NCBI RefSeq assembly: GCF_003732665.1 | Contig: NZ_MOBP01000017.1 | Span: forward strand, 1 to 64,000 | Direction: 5' to 3' | Origin: Pseudomonas frederiksbergensis | Lineage (GTDB): Bacteria > Pseudomonadota > Gammaproteobacteria > Pseudomonadales > Pseudomonadaceae | Length of the DNA stretch: 64,000 nucleotides | Shown: positions 16,991-24,148 of the stretch, piece after piece | Layout of the letters: every line of letters begins with the position of its first letter | How positions within the stretch are numbered: the first letter of the stretch is position 1 | Program-made: the position numbers and the translations under genes | The notes under the pieces: generated by a model | Databases searched by the model: none | What the model was told of the DNA's origin: nothing | The model's input: the letters and a program-made list of their open reading frames with translations, nothing else

Positions 16991-18055
16991 TTGCAGCTCC
17001 TGTTTTGAATTATAGCGCTATTGCATTGGCGCTTTATTAGCAGTTCCGCCTGACTAAAAAGCATGAGACATGCTCCACGCCGAGGCATTAATTTGGTGTG
17101 AAGGATAGGCATACGAGTAACGCCGGTGCAAGCTAAGAGCTAGCGCATGGTTCTAGCTTACGCTCGCTACATACCGATCAGATGTACGAAATATTTCTTT
17201 ATCCAGTCAGATCCCTCTATGAGCGCTGCGAGCTTTCACGAAATGGGACGCAAGGTACGCAGTCGCCCATGTTTATCTAGCTGCGATGGCGGTTCAAAAT
17301 AGCTCATTGCATGCCACCCCAAGAACTGCTATGGGTTTGAAACCTACCGGCTAAACGCGAAAGCGCAACAGATGCCCACCATCAGCAGGAGAGGCACCCT
17401 ATGCTTGTGGCCTGAAGTGCTAAAACGGATGGCCTTGCTATGCTGCAGAACACTCAACGAGGAGTGGGGAATCACTTGAGCCAAACGTAGCGCTTGCGAT
17501 GCAGCCCACGAGCCCTCTGCACTGACAAGGTTCAGGCGAGGACGGAAAACTTGATAATGGGACTAGGAGGGACGGGCTGGTGCTTGGCATTCCCCCTTCC
17601 AAAGCCCAGCTGTCGTAAGTCTTCGTACTGAGGCGAAACGCAGCCCTCTACAAAATGGTAGCTATTGGCCGATAGCGACCGGTCATAAACGCGTGCCGTT
17701 GGCCGGTAATAGCTCCGAAACGATTGCTGCGGTCGAACCGATACGGACCTTGGCGTAAGGCGACTGACAACCTAAAGCGTTGTCATGTTAGCGTGTCGTT
17801 AGCTGCTACAGACTTATAAAAATTGAGAGTTCGTATCACTCCTTAAACGCCACATCCAGTAAACAAAAGCCACTGATTTCCCTAGAAAAAACCGGCTGTT
17901 TGTGGTTTTTGGTGTCTGAAAAATGGCCATATGGACTGATATGGGACTGGCGCACTACGCTGGTGCGAAAAAGGGTGGCTGATGAGTGAGTGTCCAGGCC
18001 ACACTACTGCGGCCGCATGAGCTAGTCTTTCCCGATAATCCCAAGGAAGACTTCC
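16991..18055. other. Non-coding stretch between SIR2-STAND and small gene
   Basis: 1,065 bases. The first part must hold the SIR2-STAND promoter. I find no gene with a plausible start and no recognisable remnant; base composition is mixed and there are short local palindromes (for example near 17640-17700, TGGCCGATAGCGACCGGTCA). It may be eroded cargo. Confidence 0.5.
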
Positions 18056-18274
18056 ATGCCTGATAACTCAGACTCCAACATTGCCACGGCGGATGCTTTG
18101 ACATTGCTTCTGCACAACCAGCACGCCCTGGCGGCAGCAATAGAAGAGGTGACCATATGGCTTTCGGAGAATGGCGTAGGGACTGTTGCGGATAACGCAG
18201 TCGTAGCTTTGGAAACCTTGGACACAAATGCCCAAGCACTGACGGATGCGATCCTGCGACTTCGGCAATCGTAG
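18056..18274 (+). CDS. Small hypothetical protein
   Basis: 72 residues, acidic, helical (TADALTLLLHNQHALAAAIEEVTIWLSENGVGTVADNAVVALETLDTNAQALTDAIL). AAGGA lies ten bases before the ATG. No family assigned. It stands alone within the cargo region between the two defence-like genes. Confidence 0.6.
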   Translation: MPDNSDSNIATADALTLLLHNQHALAAAIEEVTIWLSENGVGTVADNAVVALETLDTNAQALTDAILRLRQS

Positions 18275-18412
18275 GAAGTCGCCCTCTGATTCTGAAGGCA
18301 TGGCCCCTAACGCATACACTATACGGCTGGGCTGCCAACCAGATGTGGACGCCATGGGCCGCAAGCGGCGCTCGCGACAATACGAATTTTCTAGCCTCAT
18401 TCAAGGAGCAGT

Positions 18413-19519
18413 ATGAAAGCGCCCGGAAGAAACGCCCCTTGTTGGTGTGAGTCAGGAAAAAAGTATAAACACTGCCACCGGGATATAGAAAGTCAGCAAT
18501 CCGTAGAGACTCACACAGTATTTCAAGCTCTAGGTTCTTTCAAAAAAACAAAGAAATGTAGCGTCCCACAATCACTTGCGCATGAATGCTCAAAAAAGAT
18601 AATTAACGCGCATACAGTATCAAAAAGCTCATCCTTGAAGGCGATAGCTAAAGACGGTCATGTATTAAAAATATCTATAGACTTAAAGATCAATGCTGCG
18701 CCGTCTATCATACTTGACGAGGTCGGAATAAATAACGCATCAACCTTCTCTGGTTTTTGCTCTGTTCATGACAAAAATTTATTTTCATCTATTGAAGATG
18801 AAGCATTCAGACCTGTTCCGCTGCATTGCTTTCTGGTTACTTATCGAGGAATATCCAAGGAATTATTCAGCAAAGATTATGCTTCAAAAGTTTTTGGATT
18901 GATGAAAACCCTCGATAGAGGAAAAAGCGTGCCTGAACAGGTCGCAATCCAAGCCGCCTCAAGCTCATTTGGCAATAATAATGATCTTACGACTGGCGAC
19001 TTAAAGCATATAAAATCAAAGCTCGATGCAATGCTACTATCGAGTGATTTTTCTGGCCTGAACTATGCTGTATTTACTCTTGACTCCCCACCACCGATAA
19101 TGGGGAGCGCCATGGTTGGCCCAACTTTTGATTTCAATGGTAATAAAGCCCAGAATATATCAAGCCTCTCCAGTGATATGCCGGATTACATTGCTATCAA
19201 TTCGTTTTCTAGTGACGGCAAGGGGTATATAGTTTTGTCTTGGTTGTCAGAGCATTCTGAAACCTGTAATAAACTGATGAGGCAAATCCTAGATCAAAAG
19301 CTGACAGCCGATAGCCTGGCAGTTTTCATGATACTACTTATCGAGAACTTTTATATTTCGCCAGCTTGGTGGCTTTCGCTAGATAATGATACGCAAACCC
19401 TAATAAAAAGCCTGTACTCACAAGGTGTAGAAACTTATACCGATGGCGATTCAATAAAGATTCGTCGACCACTGTATTTTCCATTCATCACGAATATTTT
19501 GATGTCACCAATGATTTAA
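18413..19519 (+). CDS. SEC-C motif protein of unknown function (cargo)
   Basis: 368 residues. The N-terminus carries a SEC-C zinc motif (GRNAPCWCESGKKYKHCH). It is followed by a segment with conserved-looking C-x-IINAHTVSKSSSLKAI, a pattern I associate with nuclease-like or defence-linked proteins, though no full HNH triad is evident. The rest is beta-rich with no signal peptide or membrane segment. AGGAGC lies just ahead of the ATG. Codon use is much more AT-rich than the primase operon, indicating recent transfer. It lies between two SIR2-domain genes, which suggests a defence-related role by association only. Confidence 0.7.
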   Translation: MKAPGRNAPCWCESGKKYKHCHRDIESQQSVETHTVFQALGSFKKTKKCSVPQSLAHECSKKIINAHTVSKSSSLKAIAKDGHVLKISIDLKINAAPSIILDEVGINNASTFSGFCSVHDKNLFSSIEDEAFRPVPLHCFLVTYRGISKELFSKDYASKVFGLMKTLDRGKSVPEQVAIQAASSSFGNNNDLTTGDLKHIKSKLDAMLLSSDFSGLNYAVFTLDSPPPIMGSAMVGPTFDFNGNKAQNISSLSSDMPDYIAINSFSSDGKGYIVLSWLSEHSETCNKLMRQILDQKLTADSLAVFMILLIENFYISPAWWLSLDNDTQTLIKSLYSQGVETYTDGDSIKIRRPLYFPFITNILMSPMI

Positions 19520-19751
19520 TTTTATCTGGGTATATCAATAACGCCGCTTATGTAAAACGAGGGGGACACCTGGGCCATGGCCCATCGGGGGGGTTGGGCC
19601 GCTGCCTTGCTTCAAGCCGAGGTATTTTGCCCTCAAACCTTCCAAGCATTGGAAGTTACGCGCTGTCAGGTGCGCGCCCAAGTGCTGACAATGACCAAGC
19701 CCGGGCAGTAAGAACCTTTAACGCGTCACGCTGGCAATTTCCAGGCAAAAA

Positions 19752-19778
19752 AAAGCCGCCTTAGTAGGGCGGCTTTTT
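19752..19778 (+). terminator. Terminator downstream of SEC-C gene
   Basis: AAGCCGCC-TTAGTA-GGGCGGCTT followed by TTT and preceded by an A run, so it can work both ways. It is 230 bases beyond the SEC-C stop. Confidence 0.75.
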
Positions 19779-19950
19779 GCGCCAGTCCGGTTAGTGGCCG
19801 GGCCGGCGGTCTCACAGGGAACGCGTGGTGTCCGCAAGAGAGTACAAGCTGGTGCCACCTCGCGCAATAATTAACGATTGGCGGTGTGACGTCAGTCTAT
19901 CTTCAGTCTGACGTCGGCGCTCAGAGGCGGCGGCGGGCAAGGGCTGGCGC

Positions 19951-20012
19951 CTTTTTGGTTGTTTTTTGTACAAAAAAAACCATAACAAAAAAAACTTAAA
20001 AAAAATCTTCTC
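19951..20012. repeat. AT-rich palindrome (possible DNA-unwinding element)
   Basis: GGTTGTTTTTTGTAC is followed by its near-complement to form a palindrome at 19957-19981, and then A-rich sequence continues to about 20010. Its low melting stability beside iterons is what a DNA-unwinding element would show. Function is inferred. Confidence 0.4.
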
Positions 20013-20437
20013 CAGCCAAAGCCCTGTAAACCCTAGCTTCCACCGAAAACTCCTCCTTTATAGCCGCTCAATGCCCGGATTCGCCCCACCATGGTTGGAA
20101 AAAATTCGTTAACATCGGGCCAGATTCGCGCTCGGCAGCTGGGGTAAATGACCAGCATTTGAGCATGAATTTGGACTTCCCAACACGGGCTTAGTAATCC
20201 GTGCCGGATTTCGGGAGGCCATCAGCTTAGCCACCTCATAGGGAACGCGTGGTGTGTTCCGAAAGGCGCGTGTGTTCCGGGATAAGCGCGCTGGAGGTAT
20301 GGCCCAACTACGGGAGGGCCTAGCATGTTGAAACATTTGAAACATGCATGGGATTTCGTGGTGGTTTGTGTACGTGTGCATCACGTCTTTGAACTGCTGC
20401 GAGACTACTTCAAAAGTCAGTAATGGCTGAGAGGTAT

Positions 20438-20470
20438 GCCGCTTCGGCTTCGGCCGAGGCGGTTTTTTTT
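20438..20470 (+). terminator. Terminator inside the origin-like block
   Basis: GCCGCTTCGGCTTCGGCCGA-GGCGG stem followed by eight Ts. It could stop an RNA read rightward from the preceding non-coding section, which has no protein gene, so an untranslated RNA is possible here. Confidence 0.7.
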
Positions 20471-20714
20471 GTCCAAAAAAGCCTCGCCTAGTATGCCTCA
20501 GCAGTTGTGCGTACTGCGCTCCTGGGAAATCCAGACGTTAGTAGCTCTTTGCCGAGACCGCCGCCATTGGCGGATTCAGTGTGGAGCAGTAACCGGTGCC
20601 AGCTTAAAGGCCATTTGCAACATGCCCACCACATCCGCTCTGACCTCATTGTTCCCGCGCCGTAGTGCTGGCGGATTAAGTGGTGCTGATTTTCCTTGGT
20701 TTCGCCGACTGAAA

Positions 20715-20839
20715 GCGTTACACAATTCGTCTTCGTTACACCATGAACACGGAACGCTATCAGGGTGTGTAACGCTATATTTATCGTTTAAATTCAAATA
20801 GTTAACTAGACTCGTTACACCTGTAACACGAGTTACACG
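20715..20839. repeat. TGTAACG/CGTTACA iterons, right cluster
   Basis: GCGTTACAC (20715-20723), CGTTACACC (20734-20742), GTGTAACGC (20767-20775), and a compound CGTTACACCTGTAACACG continuing with AGTTACACG (20813-20839). Orientation alternates. The motif matches the repeats immediately after the integrase (6274-6399), linking the two ends of the element. Confidence 0.7.
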
Positions 20840-20908
20840 ACATCTGACAGGTACCTGCCCCACTCCCCGTGAGAATTGACTTCCACCAGCGAGAAGATTC
20901 GAGCGGGA

Positions 20909-21359
20909 GCTGGGGCCCCTGTGGCGATGAGACACGCACGGGGTCGGAAACCCGCCGGACTTTGTTAGCGGACAGGTGCCCAGCTTAGTGAACAGGTGAA
21001 CCGGGTGAACGCACAGTTCACCAGTGCAATTGCACAAGATGTTGGAAGGTCGCCGGGGACCCTGAACATTTCTGAATGACACGGGGCAAAGAACCCGCCG
21101 AATCGTGTTAGCGGCTGGATTTTCTACGTTGGTTGACCGGTTGACGTGTTTGACACCACCCCCAAGGTTGACGGGGCTCAACTGTTCGCTATCAACAACA
21201 CGCTAGACCACCTTTACCGTTGCGGTAACGATGTCCTTTTTCTCTTCAATGTCCTTTCAATTTCAACGTTGAAATTTCAGTAAGCTGATAAAACTGTCGC
21301 TACCAAGATCTCGCGGGTTTCCGACCCCGTATCGCTCCGAATCCCTCAGGGGCCCCAGC
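20909..21359. repeat. 47-base imperfect inverted repeat enclosing iterons
   Basis: Left arm 20909-20955 begins GCTGGGGCCCCTG and ends CGGGGTCGGAAACCCGC; right arm 21313-21359 is its inverse (GCGGGTTTCCGACCCCG then CAGGGGCCCCAGC). Both arms are 47 bases, outer 13 and inner 17 bases matching, centre divergent. They enclose 357 bases containing the GTGAAC and TTGAC iterons. A paired, mirror-image origin or a cruciform is possible. Confidence 0.75.
20988..21175. repeat. GTGAAC and TTGAC iteron arrays
   Basis: GTGAACAG (20988-20995), GGTGAACC (20995-21002), GGTGAACG (21004-21011) and inverse GTTCACC (21016-21022) are packed at 7-9 base steps. A second array has GGTTGACC, GGTTGACG, GTTTGACA (21130-21154) and GGTTGACG again near 21166. 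P4 alpha recognises GGTGAACAG-type iterons, so these are good candidates for binding sites of the primase-helicase at 9772-12678. Confidence 0.7.
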
Positions 21360-21517
21360 CAGTTACCTGGCCCGGCATTCTTCCTAAACCGTAGCCCTAT
21401 GCAGAAGCATTGCGCAGGGGGTGGGGGCTCGCTAGGTACCCCGAACCCAAAACATTTTAAAGCACAGGTAATGGCCCGGATCCCAAAGAGAACTCCTAGT
21501 TTCACGGGGTTCTCTGG

Positions 21518-22789
21518 TTACGCTGGAAAGGTGGACATGAAGTCATCCGCAGTAGCCCGCACGCGCTTAAAGCCATACCGGGATAGCACCATGTCTTCGA
21601 TGGCAGCTGTAGAAGGTGAGACGTAGACAGCCTCGTGTTTCGAGTCTCGATGTTTTAGTAGGATCTGAACGTTGCCATCCCGTAACGAATGGCCTATCAC
21701 CACTATTTCATTATGCGCAATAAGGTCCTGAACCTTAGCAAATACCTGTCCTTGGGCGACGCGAGGCAAATCGTCGCTTGTTAGGATCAGTGTGTGCGGT
21801 GCCAAGGCTGAACCGACAAGTTTATAGATAGTGAGGCCTTCAAACTCATCGCCGGGTGCGGCATCAAATGGATACACCACTCGATAGGTCAACCCTTGCA
21901 GCTCACAGGCACGCTCAAATAGCATGTCATAGTTCGTAGTGACGATGTTTCTGAAGGCACGAACCGCTTTCATATGGGCCGGAGTGGGTAAGACTGCTTG
22001 AGGTGTGTCTAGCACCTCTGCGATACGGTTCTCCAATTCCTTTCGCCCCACAACAGCCTCGTAATAGGCGGCAAGCTCACTGAAGTTGTAAACCATCAGT
22101 TGGCTTGCATCCTGCTGTTGCCCCCATAGATCGTTTGCCAAAATTCCCATCAGAAGCAAAGCTGTTGGATAACCAGCAGCGATTGACATGCCGGCTCCTG
22201 CGAGGAGCACCTTTTCGGTACTCGGTTTCAACACTGCGTTGCCTGCACGAGGTGCGGCTAAGACGATCGTATTGACACCAGAAGTCGCATCGGCACGCCT
22301 AACTAACTGCTTGTGCAGGGCGTCTGTAAACAGACTGGTAACTGACGCTCCCACCTTGCGAGCAAGTTCATCAGCCCATTCAAAGTCCTGCCGGAACACA
22401 CCAGTATCCCAATCAGATACCTCCCTACGTAACGAGTCACGCTTAACGTCGACTGCGGCGCCGTAGCGGAGCTTCTTCATAAATGCCAATACCAGCTTGG
22501 TGCCTTCGCGCGCAGCCTGTAGTTCAAGATGGGTAACTGAAAGTCCAGTGCCCGCACCATACCCGCTGTCGGGCTCCCAGCCGTAGCGGTCGCCAAGGAT
22601 CAGAACGAAAAGGTGGCATTGCTCAATTTCAGAGCGGATGGTTTCCCAGCTCGGGCGTCCGACCGGCGACATGTCTTCGGCGTTGATCGGTTCAATCCCC
22701 ATGGATAACAGCTGCTGCACGACCGCACGACGTTCATTACCCAAGTCTTCCATGGTGCTACTGATAAATGCGCGCAGTTTGTTAGCCAC
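21518..22789 (-). CDS. DUF4062-SIR2 fusion, predicted defence protein
   Basis: 423 residues. The N-terminal DUF4062 domain (about 1-110) is clear: LRAFISSTMEDLGNERRAVVQQLLSMG, PSWETIRSEIEQCHLFVLILGDRYG, a TIR-like fold often found in STAND and defence proteins. The SIR2-like domain (about 185-420) has VLLAGAGMSIAAGYPTALL, IVTTNYDMLFE and IVVIGHSLRDGNVQIL. The motif that normally reads KLHGS is KLVGS here (IYKLVGSALAPHT), so the usual catalytic His is replaced by Val; either NAD hydrolysis is lost or the nearby His in APHT serves. It reads toward the origin block and lies at the right end of the element. Ribosome site is weak (AAGGGAAGCC). Confidence 0.85.
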   Translation of the reverse strand: MANKLRAFISSTMEDLGNERRAVVQQLLSMGIEPINAEDMSPVGRPSWETIRSEIEQCHLFVLILGDRYGWEPDSGYGAGTGLSVTHLELQAAREGTKLVLAFMKKLRYGAAVDVKRDSLRREVSDWDTGVFRQDFEWADELARKVGASVTSLFTDALHKQLVRRADATSGVNTIVLAAPRAGNAVLKPSTEKVLLAGAGMSIAAGYPTALLLMGILANDLWGQQQDASQLMVYNFSELAAYYEAVVGRKELENRIAEVLDTPQAVLPTPAHMKAVRAFRNIVTTNYDMLFERACELQGLTYRVVYPFDAAPGDEFEGLTIYKLVGSALAPHTLILTSDDLPRVAQGQVFAKVQDLIAHNEIVVIGHSLRDGNVQILLKHRDSKHEAVYVSPSTAAIEDMVLSRYGFKRVRATADDFMSTFPA

Positions 22790-22881
22790 TGGCTTCCCTT
22801 AATTGAGTAGAAAGTTGCGGAAGACTAGCAGAAGACGAAGATAACGACGTCGCGTTAGCTGCGGCCGCTAGCAGCCAATAT

Positions 22882-22901
22882 CGTGTATGCCCACGTGTAT
22901 G
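22882..22901 (+). repeat. Right copy of the integrase-upstream repeat
   Basis: CGTGTATGCCCACGTGTATG is identical to 4955-4974 beside the integrase (the identity extends one base further on both copies, to 22902). Exact direct repeats about 18 kb apart at the two ends of the element suggest arm-type integrase sites or the relic of a tandem copy. Confidence 0.75.
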
Positions 22902-22955
22902 CCTAACCGAAAACACCTTGAACAAACCCATACAAACCGGGCCTCTCCGCCTCCA

Positions 22956-22976
22956 GTTCAAACGACGCCTGGCACC
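22956..22976 (+). other. Candidate right attachment site, degraded tRNA-Arg 3' end
   Basis: GTTCAAACGACGCCTGG then CACC resembles the tRNA 3' end at 4818-4840 (GTTCGAATCCCGCCTGG then TGCACC): the GCCTGG core and flanking bases match, with several substitutions and a two-base gap. It is followed by a terminator, as a tRNA end would be. Similarity is imperfect, so the boundary is approximate. Confidence 0.45.
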
Positions 22977-22991
22977 GTAAGTAGAAATGAG

Positions 22992-23026
22992 AAAGCCTCA
23001 GATCCTATGGTCTGGGGCTTTTTTTT
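22992..23026 (+). terminator. Terminator at right end of element
   Basis: AAGCCTCAGA-TCCTATGG-TCTGGGGCTT stem followed by eight Ts. It may be the original tRNA-Arg terminator of the uninserted locus, now displaced. Confidence 0.75.
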
Positions 23027-23103
23027 GAGTTTTTAGAGGATCAGGTGAATCCGCTTGATTTGGACGGGCTGTATCACGCCACGACGCATAACCTCGACTC
23101 TCT

Positions 23104-23159
23104 TTCTTGGGTAGTTCTTGGGTAGTGCTTGTACGTTTCTTGGGTAGTTTCTTGGGCAG
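23104..23159 (+). repeat. Four TTCTTGGGTAG direct repeats
   Basis: Copies at 23104-23114, 23115-23125, 23137-23147 and 23149-23159 (last reads GGGCAG). Short iterated sites of this kind occur beside integrase genes, comparable with GTGTATGC at the left end. No integrase remains here, so this may be a scar of a second tRNA-targeted element. Confidence 0.75.
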
Positions 23160-23249
23160 TCAGCGTCCGTTGCTGCCCTGAGTGTCGCCATTGCCATTCA
23201 CCCAATATCCGAGGTTGCAGGAGATTCACCTCCACGATACCCTTCCGCC

Positions 23250-23331
23250 GTCGCTGCCAATTCAGCGACCGGGCTTGGTAACCCGAGAGTTAAGCGCAAC
23301 AGCGCCCCCATCAAATTGCAGGCGTTTTTTT
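23250..23331 (+). promoter_or_regulatory. C4 module B: 5' target hairpins and terminator
   Basis: Same order as module A: hairpin GTCGCTG/CAGCGAC (23250-23269), target a1 hairpin CGGG/CCCG with loop CTTGGTAA (23270-23285), weak b1-like GTTAAG (about 23289-23294), then CGCC (23303-23306) with GGCG (23321-23324) and seven Ts as terminator. AAATTGCAG (23313-23321) can instead pair with CTGCAATTT (23336-23344), which would dissolve the terminator. Confidence 0.7.
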
Positions 23332-23352
23332 ATGTCTGCAATTTTGAGTTAT

Positions 23353-23427
23353 GGCGGCTGTGCGTGGGACGTCTTCGGGCGTGCCGGATTCCTTGACTCC
23401 CGGTTTACCAACCTGCGCACAGCTGCC
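23353..23427 (+). ncRNA. C4/CI-type antisense RNA, module B
   Basis: 12-bp closing stem GGCGGCTGTGCG (23353-23364) with CGCACAGCTGCC (23416-23427), one G-U. Inner hairpin pairs ACGTC with GGCGT around a TTCG-type loop: different bases from module A but still paired. The b' loop TTCCTTGAC (23389-23397) complements the ribosome site GTCAAGGAG (23465-23473). The linker TTACCAA (23405-23411) complements loop TTGGTAA in both flanking hairpins. The specificity differs from modules A and C. Confidence 0.85.
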
Positions 23428-23432
23428 ACCCA

Positions 23433-23473
23433 TTCGCTTGGTAACGAAAAAGTGGCAGTTCCACGTCAAGGAG
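23433..23473 (+). promoter_or_regulatory. C4 module B: 3' target hairpin and ribosome-site target
   Basis: Hairpin TTCG/CGAA (23433-23448) presents loop CTTGGTAA, the second target for the RNA linker. GTGGCAG (23452-23458) complements CTGCCAC (23423-23429) of the RNA 3' arm, giving an alternative fold. GTCAAGGAG (23465-23473) is the Shine-Dalgarno region masked by the b' loop. Confidence 0.75.
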
Positions 23474-23480
23474 CTAGACC

Positions 23481-23576
23481 ATGCGCAATAGTCATCCGTA
23501 CAAAATTCGTTTCATCCCTCTACGCGATTTTGAATCGCGGTCCCATCGCACCTCCATCACTGGAGGTGGCAAATGA
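23481..23576 (+). CDS. 31-residue leader peptide of C4 module B
   Basis: MRNSHPYKIRFIPLRDFESR... is short, basic and ends by overlapping the DUF3077 ATG (ATGA), so translation of the two is coupled. Its ribosome site AAGGAG is the segment complementary to the antisense RNA loop. It occupies the same place as phage P1 icd and as the 51-residue gene at 9067. Too short to classify; called on context and ribosome site. Confidence 0.55.
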   Translation: MRNSHPYKIRFIPLRDFESRSHRTSITGGGK

Positions 23577-23866
23577 CCGATCCATCAGAGCTGAAAACCA
23601 TCGGCTTAACGCCTGCCATCTACTGCTCGGATCAAGCGGCGTTCCACGTTACTCGCGGTGTGCCTCTCGGCGATGCGCTAGCCATGGCTTCCGACTTTCT
23701 GTTCCTCGCCAAAGCCCTGTCCAAGGATGCTGCCTACGACAGAGAAAGCGATCGACACGCCTGGGCGGCGCATTATTTGACCGCGCTGAGTAAGGCGTTG
23801 GTTGATGATGCGGTGAAAGTGCTGACGCGAGAACCAGCGTCGCGGAAGGAAAAAACCAAAGAATAG
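23573..23866 (+). CDS. DUF3077 family protein
   Basis: 97 residues: FHVTRGVPLGDALAMASDFLFLAKALSKDAAYD..WAAHYLTALSKALVDDAVKVL matches the paralogue at 9503-9775 in length and pattern (V-RG/NAGVP-GDAL, then L-KALVDD). Function unknown, soluble. It is the only remaining protein gene of the second element scar; the coupled peptide upstream and the C4 RNA would control it. Confidence 0.85.
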   Translation: MTDPSELKTIGLTPAIYCSDQAAFHVTRGVPLGDALAMASDFLFLAKALSKDAAYDRESDRHAWAAHYLTALSKALVDDAVKVLTREPASRKEKTKE

Positions 23867-23935
23867 CGGCGACCCGCCATTCAAATTGCGGTTCCTGGCG
23901 GTGTCAGGAACTGCAATTTAGAAGAATTGAGCTAT

Positions 23936-24148
23936 TTACGTGCTGCATTGCTCAGCTTCAATTTCATCAATGAGCGCATAAAGCTCCGCAAACACTGTTT
24001 CGGCGGCAACACTAGGACGTGAATCTCTACGGCTAGCGGCAACGGCCTCAGCTTGTACCTGATCAAGCGCCTGCTGCGAGCCCATGAATGACGAGGGCTG
24101 AGCTGCCAGTTTGTCATTGCCAGGAACGGGCTTAGTGCGATTTGTCAT
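23936..24148 (-). CDS. Small hypothetical protein
   Basis: 70 residues (MTNRTKPVPGNDKLAAQPSS...AETVFAELYALIDEIEAEQCST), acidic C-terminus, helical. Its ATG overlaps the stop of the preceding minus-strand gene by four bases, which supports reality and co-translation. No family recognised. It lies just outside the C4 module B scar. Confidence 0.55.
   Translation of the reverse strand: MTNRTKPVPGNDKLAAQPSSFMGSQQALDQVQAEAVAASRRDSRPSVAAETVFAELYALIDEIEAEQCST

Larger units (their letters stand above)
19520..21517. other. 2-kb non-coding block, probable replication origin region
   Basis: No convincing gene on either strand. It contains two terminators, an AT-rich palindrome, a 16-base direct repeat (19816-19831 and 20240-20255, AGGGAACGCGTGGTGT), TGTAACG repeats, GTGAAC and TTGAC iterons, and a 47-base inverted repeat. 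A primase-helicase with P4 alpha features is encoded on the same element, so an origin here is the natural reading. Each sub-element is listed separately. Confidence 0.6.
4842..22976. mobile_element. P4-like satellite or integrative element at tRNA-Arg(CCG)
   Basis: A block of about 18 kb begins at the tRNA 3' end with an integrase and ends near a degraded copy of the tRNA 3' end (22956-22976) and a 20-base exact repeat of the integrase upstream region (22882-22901 versus 4956-4975). It contains a P4-type integrase, AlpA-like regulator, C4/CI-type antisense RNA, alpha-like primase-helicase, an iteron-rich non-coding region and AT-rich cargo with SIR2 domains. No capsid, portal or tail genes are present, which fits a satellite rather than a complete prophage. 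The right boundary is less certain than the left, because a second element scar directly follows. Confidence 0.8.

Noticed and set aside
20109..21181. Several short minus- and plus-strand frames in the origin block
   Set aside because: They cross iterons, terminators and inverted repeats, lack ribosome sites and show no protein-like sequence.
22940..22976. The right boundary as the 3' end of tmRNA (ssrA)
   Set aside because: CTCCGCCTCCA resembles the tmRNA end, but the match is short and the following bases fit the tRNA-Arg end better; neither is exact, so I kept tRNA-Arg with low confidence.
23182..23793. Frame of 203 codons through C4 module B, and similar frames at 8854 and 47043, sometimes annotated as ash-like proteins
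   Set aside because: The readings (YGGCAWDVFG and similar) are translations of the RNA stem and loops. Bases change in ways that keep RNA pairing, not amino acids, and ribosome sites are lacking.
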